From Corynebacterium halotolerans YIM 70093 = DSM 44683 (lineage in GTDB: Bacteria > Actinomycetota > Actinomycetes > Mycobacteriales > Mycobacteriaceae): a stretch of DNA of 64,000 bases. The stretch's first letter is position 1. Each line of letters starts with the position of its first letter. This document shows, in pieces, positions 1-13,097 of this stretch. A program made the position numbers and the translations under genes. The stretch lies in contig NC_020302.1 in assembly GCF_000341345.1 (NCBI RefSeq), positions 848,075-912,074 on the forward strand, given 5' to 3'. The notes below the pieces were generated by a model. That model had not been told where the DNA came from. It ran no database searches and saw only the letters and a list, made by a program, of their open reading frames with translations.

Positions 1-822
1 GACAACCGTACTTTCGAGGTGCTCTCCCAGTGGGGCGTCGACCTCGTCGCCGCTCCGCAGTCGCTGGTTCCGTTCACCGTCGAGGAGTACAAGACCTCCG
101 AGGACATCATGGACATCGGCAACCACCGCGAGCCGGACCTCGAGGCCCTCACCGCGGCGCAGCCCGACCTGATCGTCAACGGCCAGCGCTTCAGCCAGTA
201 CTACGAGGACATCAAGGAGCTCAACCCTGACGCCGCCATCGTCGATTTCGAGCCGCGGGACGGTGAGCCGCTGGGCGATGAACTCAAGCGCCAGGTCACC
301 GAGCTGGGCAAGATCTTCGAGAAGGAGGACGAGGCCGAGCAGCTCGTCGCCGACTTCGACGCCGCCGTCGAGCGTGCCAAGGCCGCGTACAACCCGGAGC
401 AGACCGTTATGGCCGTCAACGTCTCCGGCGGTGAGATCGGCTACCTCGCCCCCTCCGTCGGCCGCACCTTCGGTCCGATCTTCGACATGCTCGGCCTGAC
501 CCCGGCCCTCGAGGTCTCTGACGCCACCAGCAACCACCAGGGTGACGACATCTCCGTGGAGGCCATCGCCGAGTCCAACCCGGACTGGCTGTTCGTGCTC
601 GACCGTGACGGCGGCACCAACACCCGCACCACCGACGAGTACACCCCGGCCCAGACGGTGATCGAGGAGAACCCGGCCCTGGCCAACGTGTCCGCCGTTC
701 AGGACGGCCGCGTCGAGTTCGCCCCGCAGGACACCTACACCAACGAGTCCATCATCACCTACACCGAGATCCTGAACCAGCTCGCCGACGCCTTCGAGGC
801 GGCCGGCGAGAACCAGGAGTAG
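1..822 (+). CDS. Siderophore ABC transporter substrate-binding protein (5' truncated)
   Basis: The gene is open from the first base of the window, so its start, signal peptide and lipobox are missing; 273 residues are visible. It matches the FecB/CeuA-type (BtuF-like) periplasmic binding fold. The visible N-terminal part reads VLSQWGVDLVAAP, followed by a region ending in LTAAQPDLIVNG, the usual first-lobe pattern in which a helix precedes a 'PDLI' strand. A second lobe contains SNPDWLFVLDRD. Two BtuC-type permeases and an ATPase follow on the same strand, giving a complete importer. By family, the protein should be a lipoprotein that captures ferric siderophore outside the membrane. The ligand cannot be read from sequence. 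No DtxR box is seen in the window; if iron control exists it would lie upstream of base 1. Confidence 0.85.
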   Translation, partial: DNRTFEVLSQWGVDLVAAPQSLVPFTVEEYKTSEDIMDIGNHREPDLEALTAAQPDLIVNGQRFSQYYEDIKELNPDAAIVDFEPRDGEPLGDELKRQVTELGKIFEKEDEAEQLVADFDAAVERAKAAYNPEQTVMAVNVSGGEIGYLAPSVGRTFGPIFDMLGLTPALEVSDATSNHQGDDISVEAIAESNPDWLFVLDRDGGTNTRTTDEYTPAQTVIEENPALANVSAVQDGRVEFAPQDTYTNESIITYTEILNQLADAFEAAGENQE

Positions 823-858
823 CACCAGTCGCGCAGGTGATCAGCCTCTGAGCCGACA

Positions 859-887
859 AACCCGGTGGCCGAAATGGGCCCCGGGTT
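859..887 (+). terminator. Hairpin between binding-protein and permease genes
   Basis: AACCCGG at 859-865 pairs with CCGGGTT at 881-887, and an inner GGCC/GGCC pair extends the stem to about 11 bp with a one-base bulge. No good U-tract follows. It may be a partial terminator or an mRNA-stabilising hairpin that keeps binding-protein transcripts more abundant than permease transcripts, a common arrangement in ABC import operons. Confidence 0.4.
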
Positions 888-945
888 CGTGTCTTGTGAG
901 GGTCACCTGAGAGACTGGAGGAAAACAAGCAGGGAAGGAGCGGCG

Positions 946-1938
946 ATGACCGCGACACAGCCGGTGGAGCCGCGGCAGGCGAGTACCAGACGGCGACTTT
1001 TTGACTGGCGGCTGCTGCTGGGGCTGGTCGTCGTGCTCGCGCTGCTCGCCGCCAGTCTGCTGACCGGGCAGTATGACGTCTTCGGTGCCGAGGACGGGGC
1101 GTCGATGTTCGCCATCACGCGGATCCCGCGGACCATCGCCCTCGTGCTGGCCGGCGCCGCCATGGCGATGTCGGGACTGGTCATGCAGCTGCTGACCCAG
1201 AACCGCTTCGTCGAGCCGACGACCACGGGCACCACGGAGTGGGCCGGTCTCGGACTGCTGTTCGTCATGTACTTCATCCCGGCGGCGACCATCCTGGAGC
1301 GGATGCTCGGCGCCGTGGTGTTCTCGTTCATCGGCACCATGGTCTTCTTCATGTTCCTGCGCCGGGTGACGCTGCGGTCGTCGCTGATCGTGCCCATCAT
1401 CGGCATCATGCTCGGTGCCGTGGTCAGCTCGGTCTCCACGTTCTTCGCGCTGCAGACCGACATGCTCCAGAACCTGGGCGTGTGGTTCGCCGGCTCCTTC
1501 ACCTCCGTGATCCAGGGGCAGTGGGAGGTGCTGCTGGTCGTCCTGTTCGTCGTGGTCGCAGTGTTCTTCTTCGCCGACCGGCTCACCGTCGCCGGCCTGG
1601 GCGAGGAGATCGCCACCAACGTCGGACTGAACTACAACCGCATGGTGCTCATCGGCACCGGGCTGATCGCGATCGCCACCGGCGTGGTCACCGTGGTCGT
1701 CGGTAACCTGCCCTTCCTGGGGCTGATCGTGCCGAATATCGTCTCGATGTTCCGCGGTGATGACCTGCGCTCCAACCTGCCGTGGGTCTGTCTGCTGGGC
1801 ATCGGCATCGTCACCGCCTGTGACCTGATCAGCCGCATCATCATCGCCCCGTTCGAGATCCCCGTCTCGGTGATCCTGGGAATCATCGGAGCGGTCGTCT
1901 TCATCTCCCTGATCGTGAGGCAGCGTCGCCGTGGATAA
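946..1938 (+). CDS. Iron-siderophore ABC transporter permease (FecCD/BtuC family), first subunit
   Basis: This 330-residue protein has a short cytoplasmic N-terminus, then many hydrophobic segments, starting with RLLLGLVVVLALLAASLL. The FecCD landmark ITRIPRTIALVLAGAAMAMSG falls at about residues 60-80, and the ATPase-contact region GEEIATNVGLN is near residue 225. GNLPFLGLIVPNIVSM is the typical late-helix motif. The ATG at 946 was chosen because AAGGAG ends 5 nt upstream; the open frame extends further upstream without a better site. The gene overlaps the next permease by 8 nt, suggesting translational coupling and a heterodimeric membrane channel. Confidence 0.9.
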   Translation: MTATQPVEPRQASTRRRLFDWRLLLGLVVVLALLAASLLTGQYDVFGAEDGASMFAITRIPRTIALVLAGAAMAMSGLVMQLLTQNRFVEPTTTGTTEWAGLGLLFVMYFIPAATILERMLGAVVFSFIGTMVFFMFLRRVTLRSSLIVPIIGIMLGAVVSSVSTFFALQTDMLQNLGVWFAGSFTSVIQGQWEVLLVVLFVVVAVFFFADRLTVAGLGEEIATNVGLNYNRMVLIGTGLIAIATGVVTVVVGNLPFLGLIVPNIVSMFRGDDLRSNLPWVCLLGIGIVTACDLISRIIIAPFEIPVSVILGIIGAVVFISLIVRQRRRG

Positions 1939-3085
1939 GCATTTTGACCGTTACGTCGAGAACATGGTGGACGAGGCCACCGCGGACGGTGTGGAGAACT
2001 ACCTGCGGGAGGAGCCCGCCGACGCCCGTCGCTATGAGCGCGTCGAGGAGTCCTGGCCGCAACCGACCACCCGGCCCGAGCCCGAGCGCAGTGCCGGCGC
2101 CTTCCAGACCGCGAAGGCCGCGCGTAAGTACTGGATCTTCCTGGGCAGCATGGGCGCCGCGGGCCTCCTGTTCGCCTTCGGCCTGCTGGCGTGGGGCAAC
2201 CCGATGCCGTTCGGCACCGAGCAGTTCTGGCTGATCGCTGAACGCCGCATGGACGCCGTGATCGCCATGGCGGTCGTGGCCCTGTGCCAGGCGGTGGCCA
2301 CCGTCTGCTTCCAGACGGTGACGAACAACCGCATCATCACGCCGTCGATCATGGGCTTCGAGTCCCTCTACACCGCGATCCACACCTCGACGATCTACTT
2401 CTTCGGCGCAGCGGGCCTGGTCGCCGCCCGCACGACCGAGACGTTCCTCGTCCAGCTGGTGCTGATGGTGGGACTGTCGGTCGTCCTGTACTCGTGGCTG
2501 CTGACCGGGCGTCACGCGAACATGCACGCGATGCTGCTCGTCGGCATCATCATCGGTGGCGGTCTCGGCTCGGTGTCCACATTCATGCAGCGCATGCTCA
2601 CCCCGAGCGAGTTCGACGTGCTCACCGCCCGGCTGTTCGGCTCCGTCAACAACGCGGACCCGGAATACTATCCCATCGCCATCCCACTCGTGCTCGTCGC
2701 CGCCGGGCTGATCTACCTCAACTCCCGCAAGCTCAACGTGCTGGCGCTGGGACGCGACACCGCGACCAACCTGGGGCTGAACCACAAGTTCCTGTCCATC
2801 GCCGTTCTCGTTCTCGTCGCCGTGCTCATGGCGGTGTCCACCGCGCTGGTCGGGCCGATGACCTTCCTCGGTTTTCTTGTGGCGACCCTTGCCTACCAGT
2901 TCGCCGACACCTACGATCACCGTTATCTGTTCCCCATGGCGGTGGTCACGGCCTTTGTGGTGCTCACAGGCTCTTATTTCGTGATGAACCACATCTTCTA
3001 CGCGCAGGGCGTCGTCTCGATCATCATCGAACTCATCGGCGGTTCCGTGTTCCTCTTCGTCATCCTCAGAAAGGGTCGACTGTGA
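1931..3085 (+). CDS. Iron-siderophore ABC transporter permease (FecCD/BtuC family), second subunit
   Basis: This 384-residue FecCD-type permease probably pairs with the preceding subunit. It has an unusually long, charged cytoplasmic N-terminal region of about 60 residues before the first membrane segment (KYWIFLGSMGAAGLLFAFG). The family motif for helix 2 appears as AERRMDAVIAMAVVALCQAV, and the ATPase-coupling segment as ALGRDTATNLGLN. Translation starts at GTG 1931 inside the end of the upstream permease gene. The stop overlaps the ATPase start as GTGA. The N-terminal extension has no recognised domain. Confidence 0.88.
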   Translation: MDKHFDRYVENMVDEATADGVENYLREEPADARRYERVEESWPQPTTRPEPERSAGAFQTAKAARKYWIFLGSMGAAGLLFAFGLLAWGNPMPFGTEQFWLIAERRMDAVIAMAVVALCQAVATVCFQTVTNNRIITPSIMGFESLYTAIHTSTIYFFGAAGLVAARTTETFLVQLVLMVGLSVVLYSWLLTGRHANMHAMLLVGIIIGGGLGSVSTFMQRMLTPSEFDVLTARLFGSVNNADPEYYPIAIPLVLVAAGLIYLNSRKLNVLALGRDTATNLGLNHKFLSIAVLVLVAVLMAVSTALVGPMTFLGFLVATLAYQFADTYDHRYLFPMAVVTAFVVLTGSYFVMNHIFYAQGVVSIIIELIGGSVFLFVILRKGRL

Positions 3086-3837
3086 TTACGCTGACCAATG
3101 TCCGCAAGGAGTACAACAGCGAGGTCTCCATTGGCCCCGTGAACCTGGAGATCCCCGCCGGCGGCATCACCTCGCTCGTCGGACCCAACGGTGCGGGCAA
3201 GTCGACGCTGCTGACGATGATCGGCCGTCTGCTCGGCATGGACTCCGGCGACATCAAGATCGCCCAGTACGACGTGTCGACCACGAAGTCGAAGGACCTG
3301 GCCAAGATCCTGTCCATCCTCCGCCAGGAGAACCACTTCATCACCAAGCTGACCGTGCGTCAGCTCGTGGGCTTCGGTCGCTTCCCGTACTCCCAGGGTC
3401 GTCTGACCGCCGAGGACGAGAAGATCATCTCCCGTTACATCGACTTCCTGCACCTGACCGAGCTGGAGGACCGCTACCTCGACCAGCTCTCCGGCGGTCA
3501 GCGTCAGCGTGCCTACGTCGCCATGGTCCTGTGCCAGGAGACGGATTACGTTCTGCTGGATGAGCCGCTGAACAACCTGGACATCGCCCACTCCGTCCAG
3601 ATGATGCAGCACCTGCGTTCCGCGGCGCAGGAGTTCGGCCGCACCATCATCGTCGTGCTCCACGACATCAACTTCGCCGCCCGGTACTCCGACTTCATCT
3701 GTGCGGTGAAGTCCGGCGAGATCGTGGAGTTCGGCACCCCGGAGCAGGTCATGCAGGATCACATCCTCACCGATATCTTCAACACCCCGGTCAAGGTCAT
3801 CGAGGGCCCGGACGGGCTGCTGGCCTGCTACCACTAG
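3082..3837 (+). CDS. Iron-siderophore ABC transporter ATP-binding protein
   Basis: A 251-residue ABC ATPase of the FepC/FhuC class. It shows Walker A GPNGAGKST (residues 34-42), signature LSGGQ (136-140), Walker B YVLLDEP (156-162) and the switch histidine in VVLHD (about 194). It energises the two permeases encoded immediately upstream. The GTG start overlaps the permease stop by 4 nt (GTGA), so the operon is tightly coupled. A very strong intrinsic terminator begins 23 nt after the stop codon. Confidence 0.95.
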   Translation: MITLTNVRKEYNSEVSIGPVNLEIPAGGITSLVGPNGAGKSTLLTMIGRLLGMDSGDIKIAQYDVSTTKSKDLAKILSILRQENHFITKLTVRQLVGFGRFPYSQGRLTAEDEKIISRYIDFLHLTELEDRYLDQLSGGQRQRAYVAMVLCQETDYVLLDEPLNNLDIAHSVQMMQHLRSAAQEFGRTIIVVLHDINFAARYSDFICAVKSGEIVEFGTPEQVMQDHILTDIFNTPVKVIEGPDGLLACYH

Positions 3838-3841
3838 GTAC

Positions 3842-4798
3842 ATGACTGATTGGCTCGACAGACACCAGGTAGTTCTCTACCTGGTGTCGATTTTTTTCGG
3901 ACTGCTGGTCTCCACCGTGCCGGAGGCCACGGTGTTGGGCGCGGCCGTCAACCCGGTGCTCGGACTGTTGCTCTTCGCGACCTTCCTCTCGGTTCCACTC
4001 ACCCGGCTCCGGATGGATCTCCGCTTCGTCGGCGCCCTCGCGCTGCTGAACTTCGTCCTCGTTCCGCTCGTTGTCTGGGTGCTCACGTTTCCGCTGCGTG
4101 ACGACGCCGTCCTGCTCACCGCCGCACTTCTCGTGCTGCTCGCGCCGTGCATCGACTACGTCATCGCCTTCACCGGCCTGGCGGGAGGCGCCCGCGAACG
4201 GCTGCTCGCCGCCACTCCGCTCCTGCTGCTGGCGCAGATGGTGCTGCTTCCGCTCTATCTCCGGCTGTTCATCGGACCGGAAATCGCCGGGGTGCTGTCC
4301 GCTGGCCCCTTCCTCGAGGCATTTCTCTGGCTGATCCTGCTGCCCCTCGGCGGGGCATGGCTCGTGCAGGTGATGGAATCGCGCTCCCGCATCGCGCGGG
4401 GCGTATCGATGGCCGCCTCCTCCGGAATGGTCGTGTTGATGATGGCCACGCTGTTCGTGGTGATCGCCGGCCATGCCGGGGGCGTGGGAGAGCGGTTGCC
4501 GGACCTCGGTCTCGTGATCGGCGTCTACGTCGCCTTCGCGGTGGCCATGAACGTCATCGGATGGGGACTGTCCCGGAGGCTTGGTTTCGGTACGGAGGAC
4601 CGGGTGGCCCTGACCTTCAGCGCAGTCACGCGCAACTCGTTGGTCATCCTGCCCTTCGCCCTCGCGTTGCCGGCAGGTTACGAACTAGCCCCGATCGTGG
4701 TCGTCACCCAGACGATGGTGGAACTGGTCGCGATGGTGGTGATGGTCCGGGCCCTTCCGGCGCTCTCCCAAAGAAAACGGATTTACCTGCGGATTTGA
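3842..4798 (+). CDS. Bile acid:sodium symporter / arsenite-efflux (BASS/Acr3-like) family membrane protein
   Basis: A 318-residue protein with about ten hydrophobic segments. Family-typical stretches include RHQVVLYLVSIFFGLL in helix 1 and LLLFATFLSVPLTRL near residue 45. A central APCIDYVIAFTGLAGG element (about residues 100-115) and a late SAVTRNSLVILPFALALP segment carry the polar residues usual for the substrate path. The substrate is uncertain: the subfamily contains transporters of organic anions and arsenite. ATG 3842 has no clear Shine-Dalgarno. A GTG at 3932 is preceded by GGAGG, but starting there would delete the conserved first helix. A terminator overlaps codons 7-19, so expression must come from read-through or a promoter not identified here. 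Confidence 0.75.
   Translation: MTDWLDRHQVVLYLVSIFFGLLVSTVPEATVLGAAVNPVLGLLLFATFLSVPLTRLRMDLRFVGALALLNFVLVPLVVWVLTFPLRDDAVLLTAALLVLLAPCIDYVIAFTGLAGGARERLLAATPLLLLAQMVLLPLYLRLFIGPEIAGVLSAGPFLEAFLWLILLPLGGAWLVQVMESRSRIARGVSMAASSGMVVLMMATLFVVIAGHAGGVGERLPDLGLVIGVYVAFAVAMNVIGWGLSRRLGFGTEDRVALTFSAVTRNSLVILPFALALPAGYELAPIVVVTQTMVELVAMVVMVRALPALSQRKRIYLRI
3861..3897 (+). terminator. Strong intrinsic terminator lying inside the next coding region
   Basis: A perfect 12-bp stem (3861-3872 with 3877-3888) has a TTCT loop and is followed two bases later by seven T residues (3891-3897). It ends the siderophore operon. It also lies wholly within codons 7-19 of the downstream membrane-protein gene, so the same DNA encodes part of that protein's first transmembrane helix. 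Confidence 0.92.
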
Positions 4799-4895
4799 TT
4801 TAAGTTCCGGCTCTGCGTACATTTAAGGACGTCGCCGAGAGCAGGTAGCCGAAAGGTTACAGAGCAGAAGCGACAATGAACTTCAGAACAACGAG

Positions 4896-4924
4896 TTGAC
4901 ACGTTCAACTCAATGCAGTAAGTT
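4896..4924 (+). promoter_or_regulatory. Candidate rRNA operon promoter
   Basis: A consensus -35 TTGACA (4896-4901) and a -10-like TAAGTT (4919-4924) are separated by the optimal 17 bp. The -35 box sits within the perfect inverted repeat GAGTTGA-CACGT-TCAACTC (4893-4911), which could be an operator or chance. Confidence 0.7.
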
Positions 4925-4983
4925 CGATCAAGCCGCTTTCGAGCAGTGACGGTACAAAAAGTTGCTGGTTCGGGGTGTGCGGA

Positions 4984-5010
4984 TGTTGTGTGAGAACTCA
5001 ATAGTGTGCC
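4984..5010 (+). promoter_or_regulatory. boxA-like antitermination element in 16S leader
   Basis: The segment contains TGTTGTGTGAGAACT, and the same 15 bases recur in the 16S-23S spacer at 7212-7226. Actinobacterial rRNA leaders carry this kind of boxA-like sequence, which binds NusB-NusE to prevent early termination. The role is inferred from position and repetition. Confidence 0.6.
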
Positions 5011-5400
5011 AATGTACTTTTTATTTTTGTCTGTGACGTTGGTTGTGTCGTTGGTTGCCCGGCCGGCCGGTCCCTGTGGGGATGGGTTGGTGGGTGCGTG
5101 CCGGGTGGCCTTGTGGAAATGGGGCCACTGTAAAGAAATGACACTGCCACTTGGTGGTGGTGTGTGTTTCCGGTGCGTGGACGTGCAACACAATTTGGTT
5201 GCGGATGCCGGCCCTTGTTTTCAGCCCCGTCGGGTGTGGGGGTCGGTGGAAGTTTATGCAGTAAAATTATTTTGGACAATCATGAGCGCCACGGCTTTCG
5301 GGTCGTGGTGTGCTGGTTGTTCGTTTTGTTGGGTTCGGGCTTTCTACGCCTGGAAACATCCCTTCTTGAGACGGGTCTTGTGCTTGTTTTGAGGTTTGTT

Positions 5401-10395
<4,995 letters not shown>

Positions 10396-10444
10396 ACCCC
10401 CACACGGGGATTGGATGTGCACCCACGCAACGAACCTGAAAACA

Positions 10445-10478
10445 TGTTCGCGTCCACTATGCAGTATCTGACACAACA
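10445..10478 (+). other. 3' strand of pre-23S processing stem
   Basis: This stretch contains CGCGTCCACTATGCAG and ends in ACACAACA, complementary to the spacer element at 7212-7244 with few mismatches. Position and complementarity mark it as the distal half of the RNase III substrate around 23S rRNA. Confidence 0.7.
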
Positions 10479-10510
10479 CGTCAGGACCCCACCACGGGGC
10501 CCCACGACTG

Positions 10511-10629
10511 TGTCGGTGGTTGATAGCGGCAGGGACACGCCCGGACCCATTCCGAACCCGGAAGCTAAGCCTGCCCGCGCTGATGGTACTGCACCCGGGA
10601 GGGTGTGGGAGAGTAAGTTACCGCCGACC
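10511..10629 (+). rRNA. rrf: 5S ribosomal RNA
   Basis: The gene is about 118 nt. The ends pair (GTCGGTGG with CCGCCGAC). The interior has the 5S hallmarks CCCGGACCCATTCCGAACC and GGAAGCTAAGCCTG. It lies about 115 nt after 23S and directly before the operon terminator. Confidence 0.95.
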
Positions 10630-10655
10630 AAAAACAAAACAACAACTAAATACAA

Positions 10656-10701
10656 GCCTGCAGGCTCGGAACCGATCACGGTTCCGGGCCTGCAGTCGTT
10701 T
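10656..10701 (+). terminator. rRNA operon terminator
   Basis: A long GC-rich hairpin follows the 5S gene. GCCTGCAGGCTCGGAACC (10656-10673) pairs with the segment 10680-10695 around a GATCAC loop, with short bulges, and is followed by TCGTTT. Confidence 0.85.
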
Positions 10702-10832
10702 CACCATCTGCCCACTCACCCCGTCCGACTGCCGGTGGCCCCGCCCACGGCCCAAGGGGCTCATCGCCCAGAACCCGGTAGGGTAGGGGACGCGATCAGT
10801 AACCGATGCGACCCGCGGACGAACGGAGGAGC

Positions 10833-11192
10833 ATGCTCACCACGGACGCTATCGCCGGCACCAATATCGTCACCGCCGCCTACAGCGGCTCGATCGGCAC
10901 GGAAGAGATGGAGCACCTGCGTTCCACGGTTCAGCAGGTCATCGACCGTGAGGGGAGCGTCCGGCTGCTGACCGAATTCGGAGACATCGAGCCTGGGCGC
11001 ATTGAACCGAAGGCCTGGATCGAGGATCTGAGGATGACCGGCATCCTGGGCGACATCGAGAAGATGGCGGTGGTCGCCGGTGCAGCATGGCTCCAGAAGT
11101 GGACGGAGCTGGCCGGAGGGCTGATCCCCGGTGAGGTGGAGACCTTCGACGCCGGACAGCGCGACGAAGCGAGGGACTGGCTGCGCAGCTGA
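10833..11192 (+). CDS. SpoIIAA-like (STAS-like) domain protein
   Basis: A 119-residue protein resembling the SpoIIAA-like (DUF3478) family. It has alternating strand/helix elements, including NIVTAAYSGSIGTEEMEHL early, a central VRLLTEFGDIEP strand, and MAVVAGAAWLQKWTEL before the end. In this family the domain is thought to bind lipids or act as a membrane-linked switch; the biochemical role is not established. The ATG at 10833 follows GGAGG with short 3-nt spacing. An upstream ATG at 10806 in the same frame would add nine charged residues and is less convincing. It stands alone between the rRNA operon and a convergent aminotransferase. Confidence 0.7.
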   Translation: MLTTDAIAGTNIVTAAYSGSIGTEEMEHLRSTVQQVIDREGSVRLLTEFGDIEPGRIEPKAWIEDLRMTGILGDIEKMAVVAGAAWLQKWTELAGGLIPGEVETFDAGQRDEARDWLRS

Positions 11193-11203
11193 CGCCCTCT
11201 CGG

Positions 11204-12382
11204 CTAGCTGGCGGAGCGGAGCCTGGACAGACGCCGGGCGGCCTCGCGCAGGGTGTCCTCCCGCTTGCAGAAGGCGAAGCGTACCTTGGTGCGCCAGGGG
11301 CCGGGCTCGTCGCAGAAGACCTGCACCGGAATGGCGGCCACGCCGATCTTCGCGGGCAGGTCGAGGCAGAACTCCACGCCGTCGGGGTAGCCGAGCGGGG
11401 AGATGTCGGCGACCGTGAAGTAGGTGCCGGCGGTGCCGTGGACCTTGAGGCCGGCCTCCCGCAGGGCGTCGCCGAGCAGATCGCGGCCGTCGGCCAGCGC
11501 GGTGACCATCTCCCGCAGCCAGGCGTCCTCGTGTTCCAGGGCGTGGGCCACGGCCGGCTGGAAGGGGGTGGCGCCGACGTAGGACATGAACTGCTTGGCC
11601 TTGAGCACGGCGTCGAGAAGCGGGGCGGGGGCGAGCGCCCAGCCGGTCTTCCAGCCGGTGACGTTGTAGGACTTCGCCGCCGAGGAGACGGTGACGGTGC
11701 GTTCGAACATGTCCGGCAGGGAGGCCAGGGCGGTGTGGGAACGACCGTCGAAGACGAGGTTCTCGTAGACCTCGTCGGAGAGCACCGTCAGATCGGCCTC
11801 GGCGCACAGTTCGGCCAGGGACAGGAGAGACTCCCGGGAGAACACGGCGCCGGTGGGGTTGTGCGGGGAGTTGACGATGATCATCGCCGTCTTCTCCGTC
11901 ACCGCGGCGCGCACGGCGTCGACGTCGACGGCCCAGGAGTCACCGTCGGACACCAGGGGAACCGCCACCCGACGCGCGCCCGCCAGCGCGATCGCGGCGG
12001 CGTAGGCGTCGTAGTAGGGCTCGAGGACGATGACCTCCGCTCCGGGTTCCACCAGGCCGAGGACGGTGGCGCTGATGGCCTCCGTGGCCCCGACGGTGAC
12101 GAGCACCTCGGTCTCCGGGTCGTAGGTGACGCCGTGGTCGCGGTGCCGCCGGGTGGCCACCGCCTCACGCAGGACCGCCATGCCGCGGCCGGGGCCGTAC
12201 TGGTTGTTGCCGCCGCGGATCTGTTCGCAGGCGATCTCGAGCATGCGGGCGGGGCCGTCGGAATCCGGGAATCCCTGGCCGAGGTTGATCGCCCCGTGCT
12301 CGACGGCCTTCGCGGTCATCGTGGCGAAGACCGTCTCGGCGAAGGGCTGCAGGCGGGTGACTACGCGGCTGTCGGGGCTCAT
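11204..12382 (-). CDS. Class I/II PLP-dependent aminotransferase
   Basis: A 392-residue fold-type I aminotransferase. It shows AINLGQGFPD near residue 35, VTVGATEAI (96-103), the cofactor-binding NSPHNPTG (171-178), LSDEVYENLVF (201-211) and the Schiff-base lysine K237 in SSAAKSYNVTGWK. A late VRFAFCKRED holds the substrate-carboxylate arginine. The closest families are the DapC-type N-succinyldiaminopimelate aminotransferases and methionine/kynurenine-type aminotransferases, so the substrate is not certain. The ATG at 12382 is preceded by TAGGCT ending 6 nt upstream and no Shine-Dalgarno, which suggests a leaderless mRNA. It lies 23 nt downstream of the DUF3239 gene. Confidence 0.85.
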   Translation of the reverse strand: MSPDSRVVTRLQPFAETVFATMTAKAVEHGAINLGQGFPDSDGPARMLEIACEQIRGGNNQYGPGRGMAVLREAVATRRHRDHGVTYDPETEVLVTVGATEAISATVLGLVEPGAEVIVLEPYYDAYAAAIALAGARRVAVPLVSDGDSWAVDVDAVRAAVTEKTAMIIVNSPHNPTGAVFSRESLLSLAELCAEADLTVLSDEVYENLVFDGRSHTALASLPDMFERTVTVSSAAKSYNVTGWKTGWALAPAPLLDAVLKAKQFMSYVGATPFQPAVAHALEHEDAWLREMVTALADGRDLLGDALREAGLKVHGTAGTYFTVADISPLGYPDGVEFCLDLPAKIGVAAIPVQVFCDEPGPWRTKVRFAFCKREDTLREAARRLSRLRSAS

Positions 12383-12405
12383 GGGCCCAGCCTACGCGGA
12401 CGGGC

Positions 12406-13044
12406 TCAGAGCACCAGCAGGTTGTGCTGGGTGGCCTTCGCGTCGTTGAGGCGCTTGCGGGCCTTCTCCAGGCGGTCCCACTGGTCCTGCGGGATGGCCC
12501 TGCGGGCGGTGGTGACCACGTCCTGGTCCGGGGTCCCCCAGGCGATGGGCATCGGGGTGATCTCGTCCCAGTGCTCCTGGTCGCGCATGCTGCGCCGGCC
12601 CTGCACCGCGGCGACGGGGATCTTCGTGCCCAGCTTCGGGGTCACGCCGTTGACACGGGTCACGGTGCGTACGGCGACACCCCAGCGCGGCGGCCGGTCC
12701 GGGTCGACGTTGGTGTTGACCAGGGCCAGGAGGACGAAATCGCGCGGGTTGACCTCGGCGATCACCGCCGGGGCCAGGGGATAGCGGTCGTAGAGGTCCT
12801 GGGCGGTGCCGACCTTCCGGGGCACGACGAACGCCAGGACGAAGGAGATGACGCCGAGGACGGCCGCGACCACGCCGACCAGCGGACCCCACGCGGCGTC
12901 GACCCAGAAGGCGAGCACCGCGGCGGCGACGAGGAACAGTACACCCAGGATCACGGCGGAGAGCTGCAGGCGCCTGGTGTCCCGGAGCATCTCGTTGTTC
13001 TTCTGCGCGAATTTCTCGTCGACCTCGAACTTGAAAACCTTCAT
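12406..13044 (-). CDS. DUF3239-family membrane protein
   Basis: A 212-residue corynebacterial protein of unknown function. The N-terminus is charged and cytoplasmic (MKVFKFEVDEKFAQKNN), followed by two adjacent hydrophobic segments at about residues 28-48 and 52-72. A soluble domain of about 135 residues, ending in ATQHNLLVL, completes it. The soluble part contains VIAEVNPRDFVLLALVNTNV, matching the DUF3239 core. The ATG at 13044 has GAAGAGGA upstream. No catalytic motif is visible. Confidence 0.75.
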   Translation of the reverse strand: MKVFKFEVDEKFAQKNNEMLRDTRRLQLSAVILGVLFLVAAAVLAFWVDAAWGPLVGVVAAVLGVISFVLAFVVPRKVGTAQDLYDRYPLAPAVIAEVNPRDFVLLALVNTNVDPDRPPRWGVAVRTVTRVNGVTPKLGTKIPVAAVQGRRSMRDQEHWDEITPMPIAWGTPDQDVVTTARRAIPQDQWDRLEKARKRLNDAKATQHNLLVL

Positions 13045-13097
13045 GCCGTCCTCTTCCGTCTCGTTCAGCCTATCCAGAATACGTTCCGCCCCGGTGC

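Larger units (their letters stand above)
4799..5400 (+). other. rRNA operon promoter and leader region
   Basis: No protein gene is supported in this 600-base stretch. It holds a sigma-A-type promoter near 4900, a boxA-like element at 4984-5010, a T-rich stretch, and a hairpin around 5287-5309 built from CCACG and CGTGG arms before the mature 16S end. Short open frames here have no ribosome sites and look like chance. Confidence 0.75.

Noticed and set aside
823-945. DtxR (iron regulator) box in the siderophore operon gap
   Set aside because: No TTAGG-type 19-bp dyad is present; any such site would be upstream of the window.
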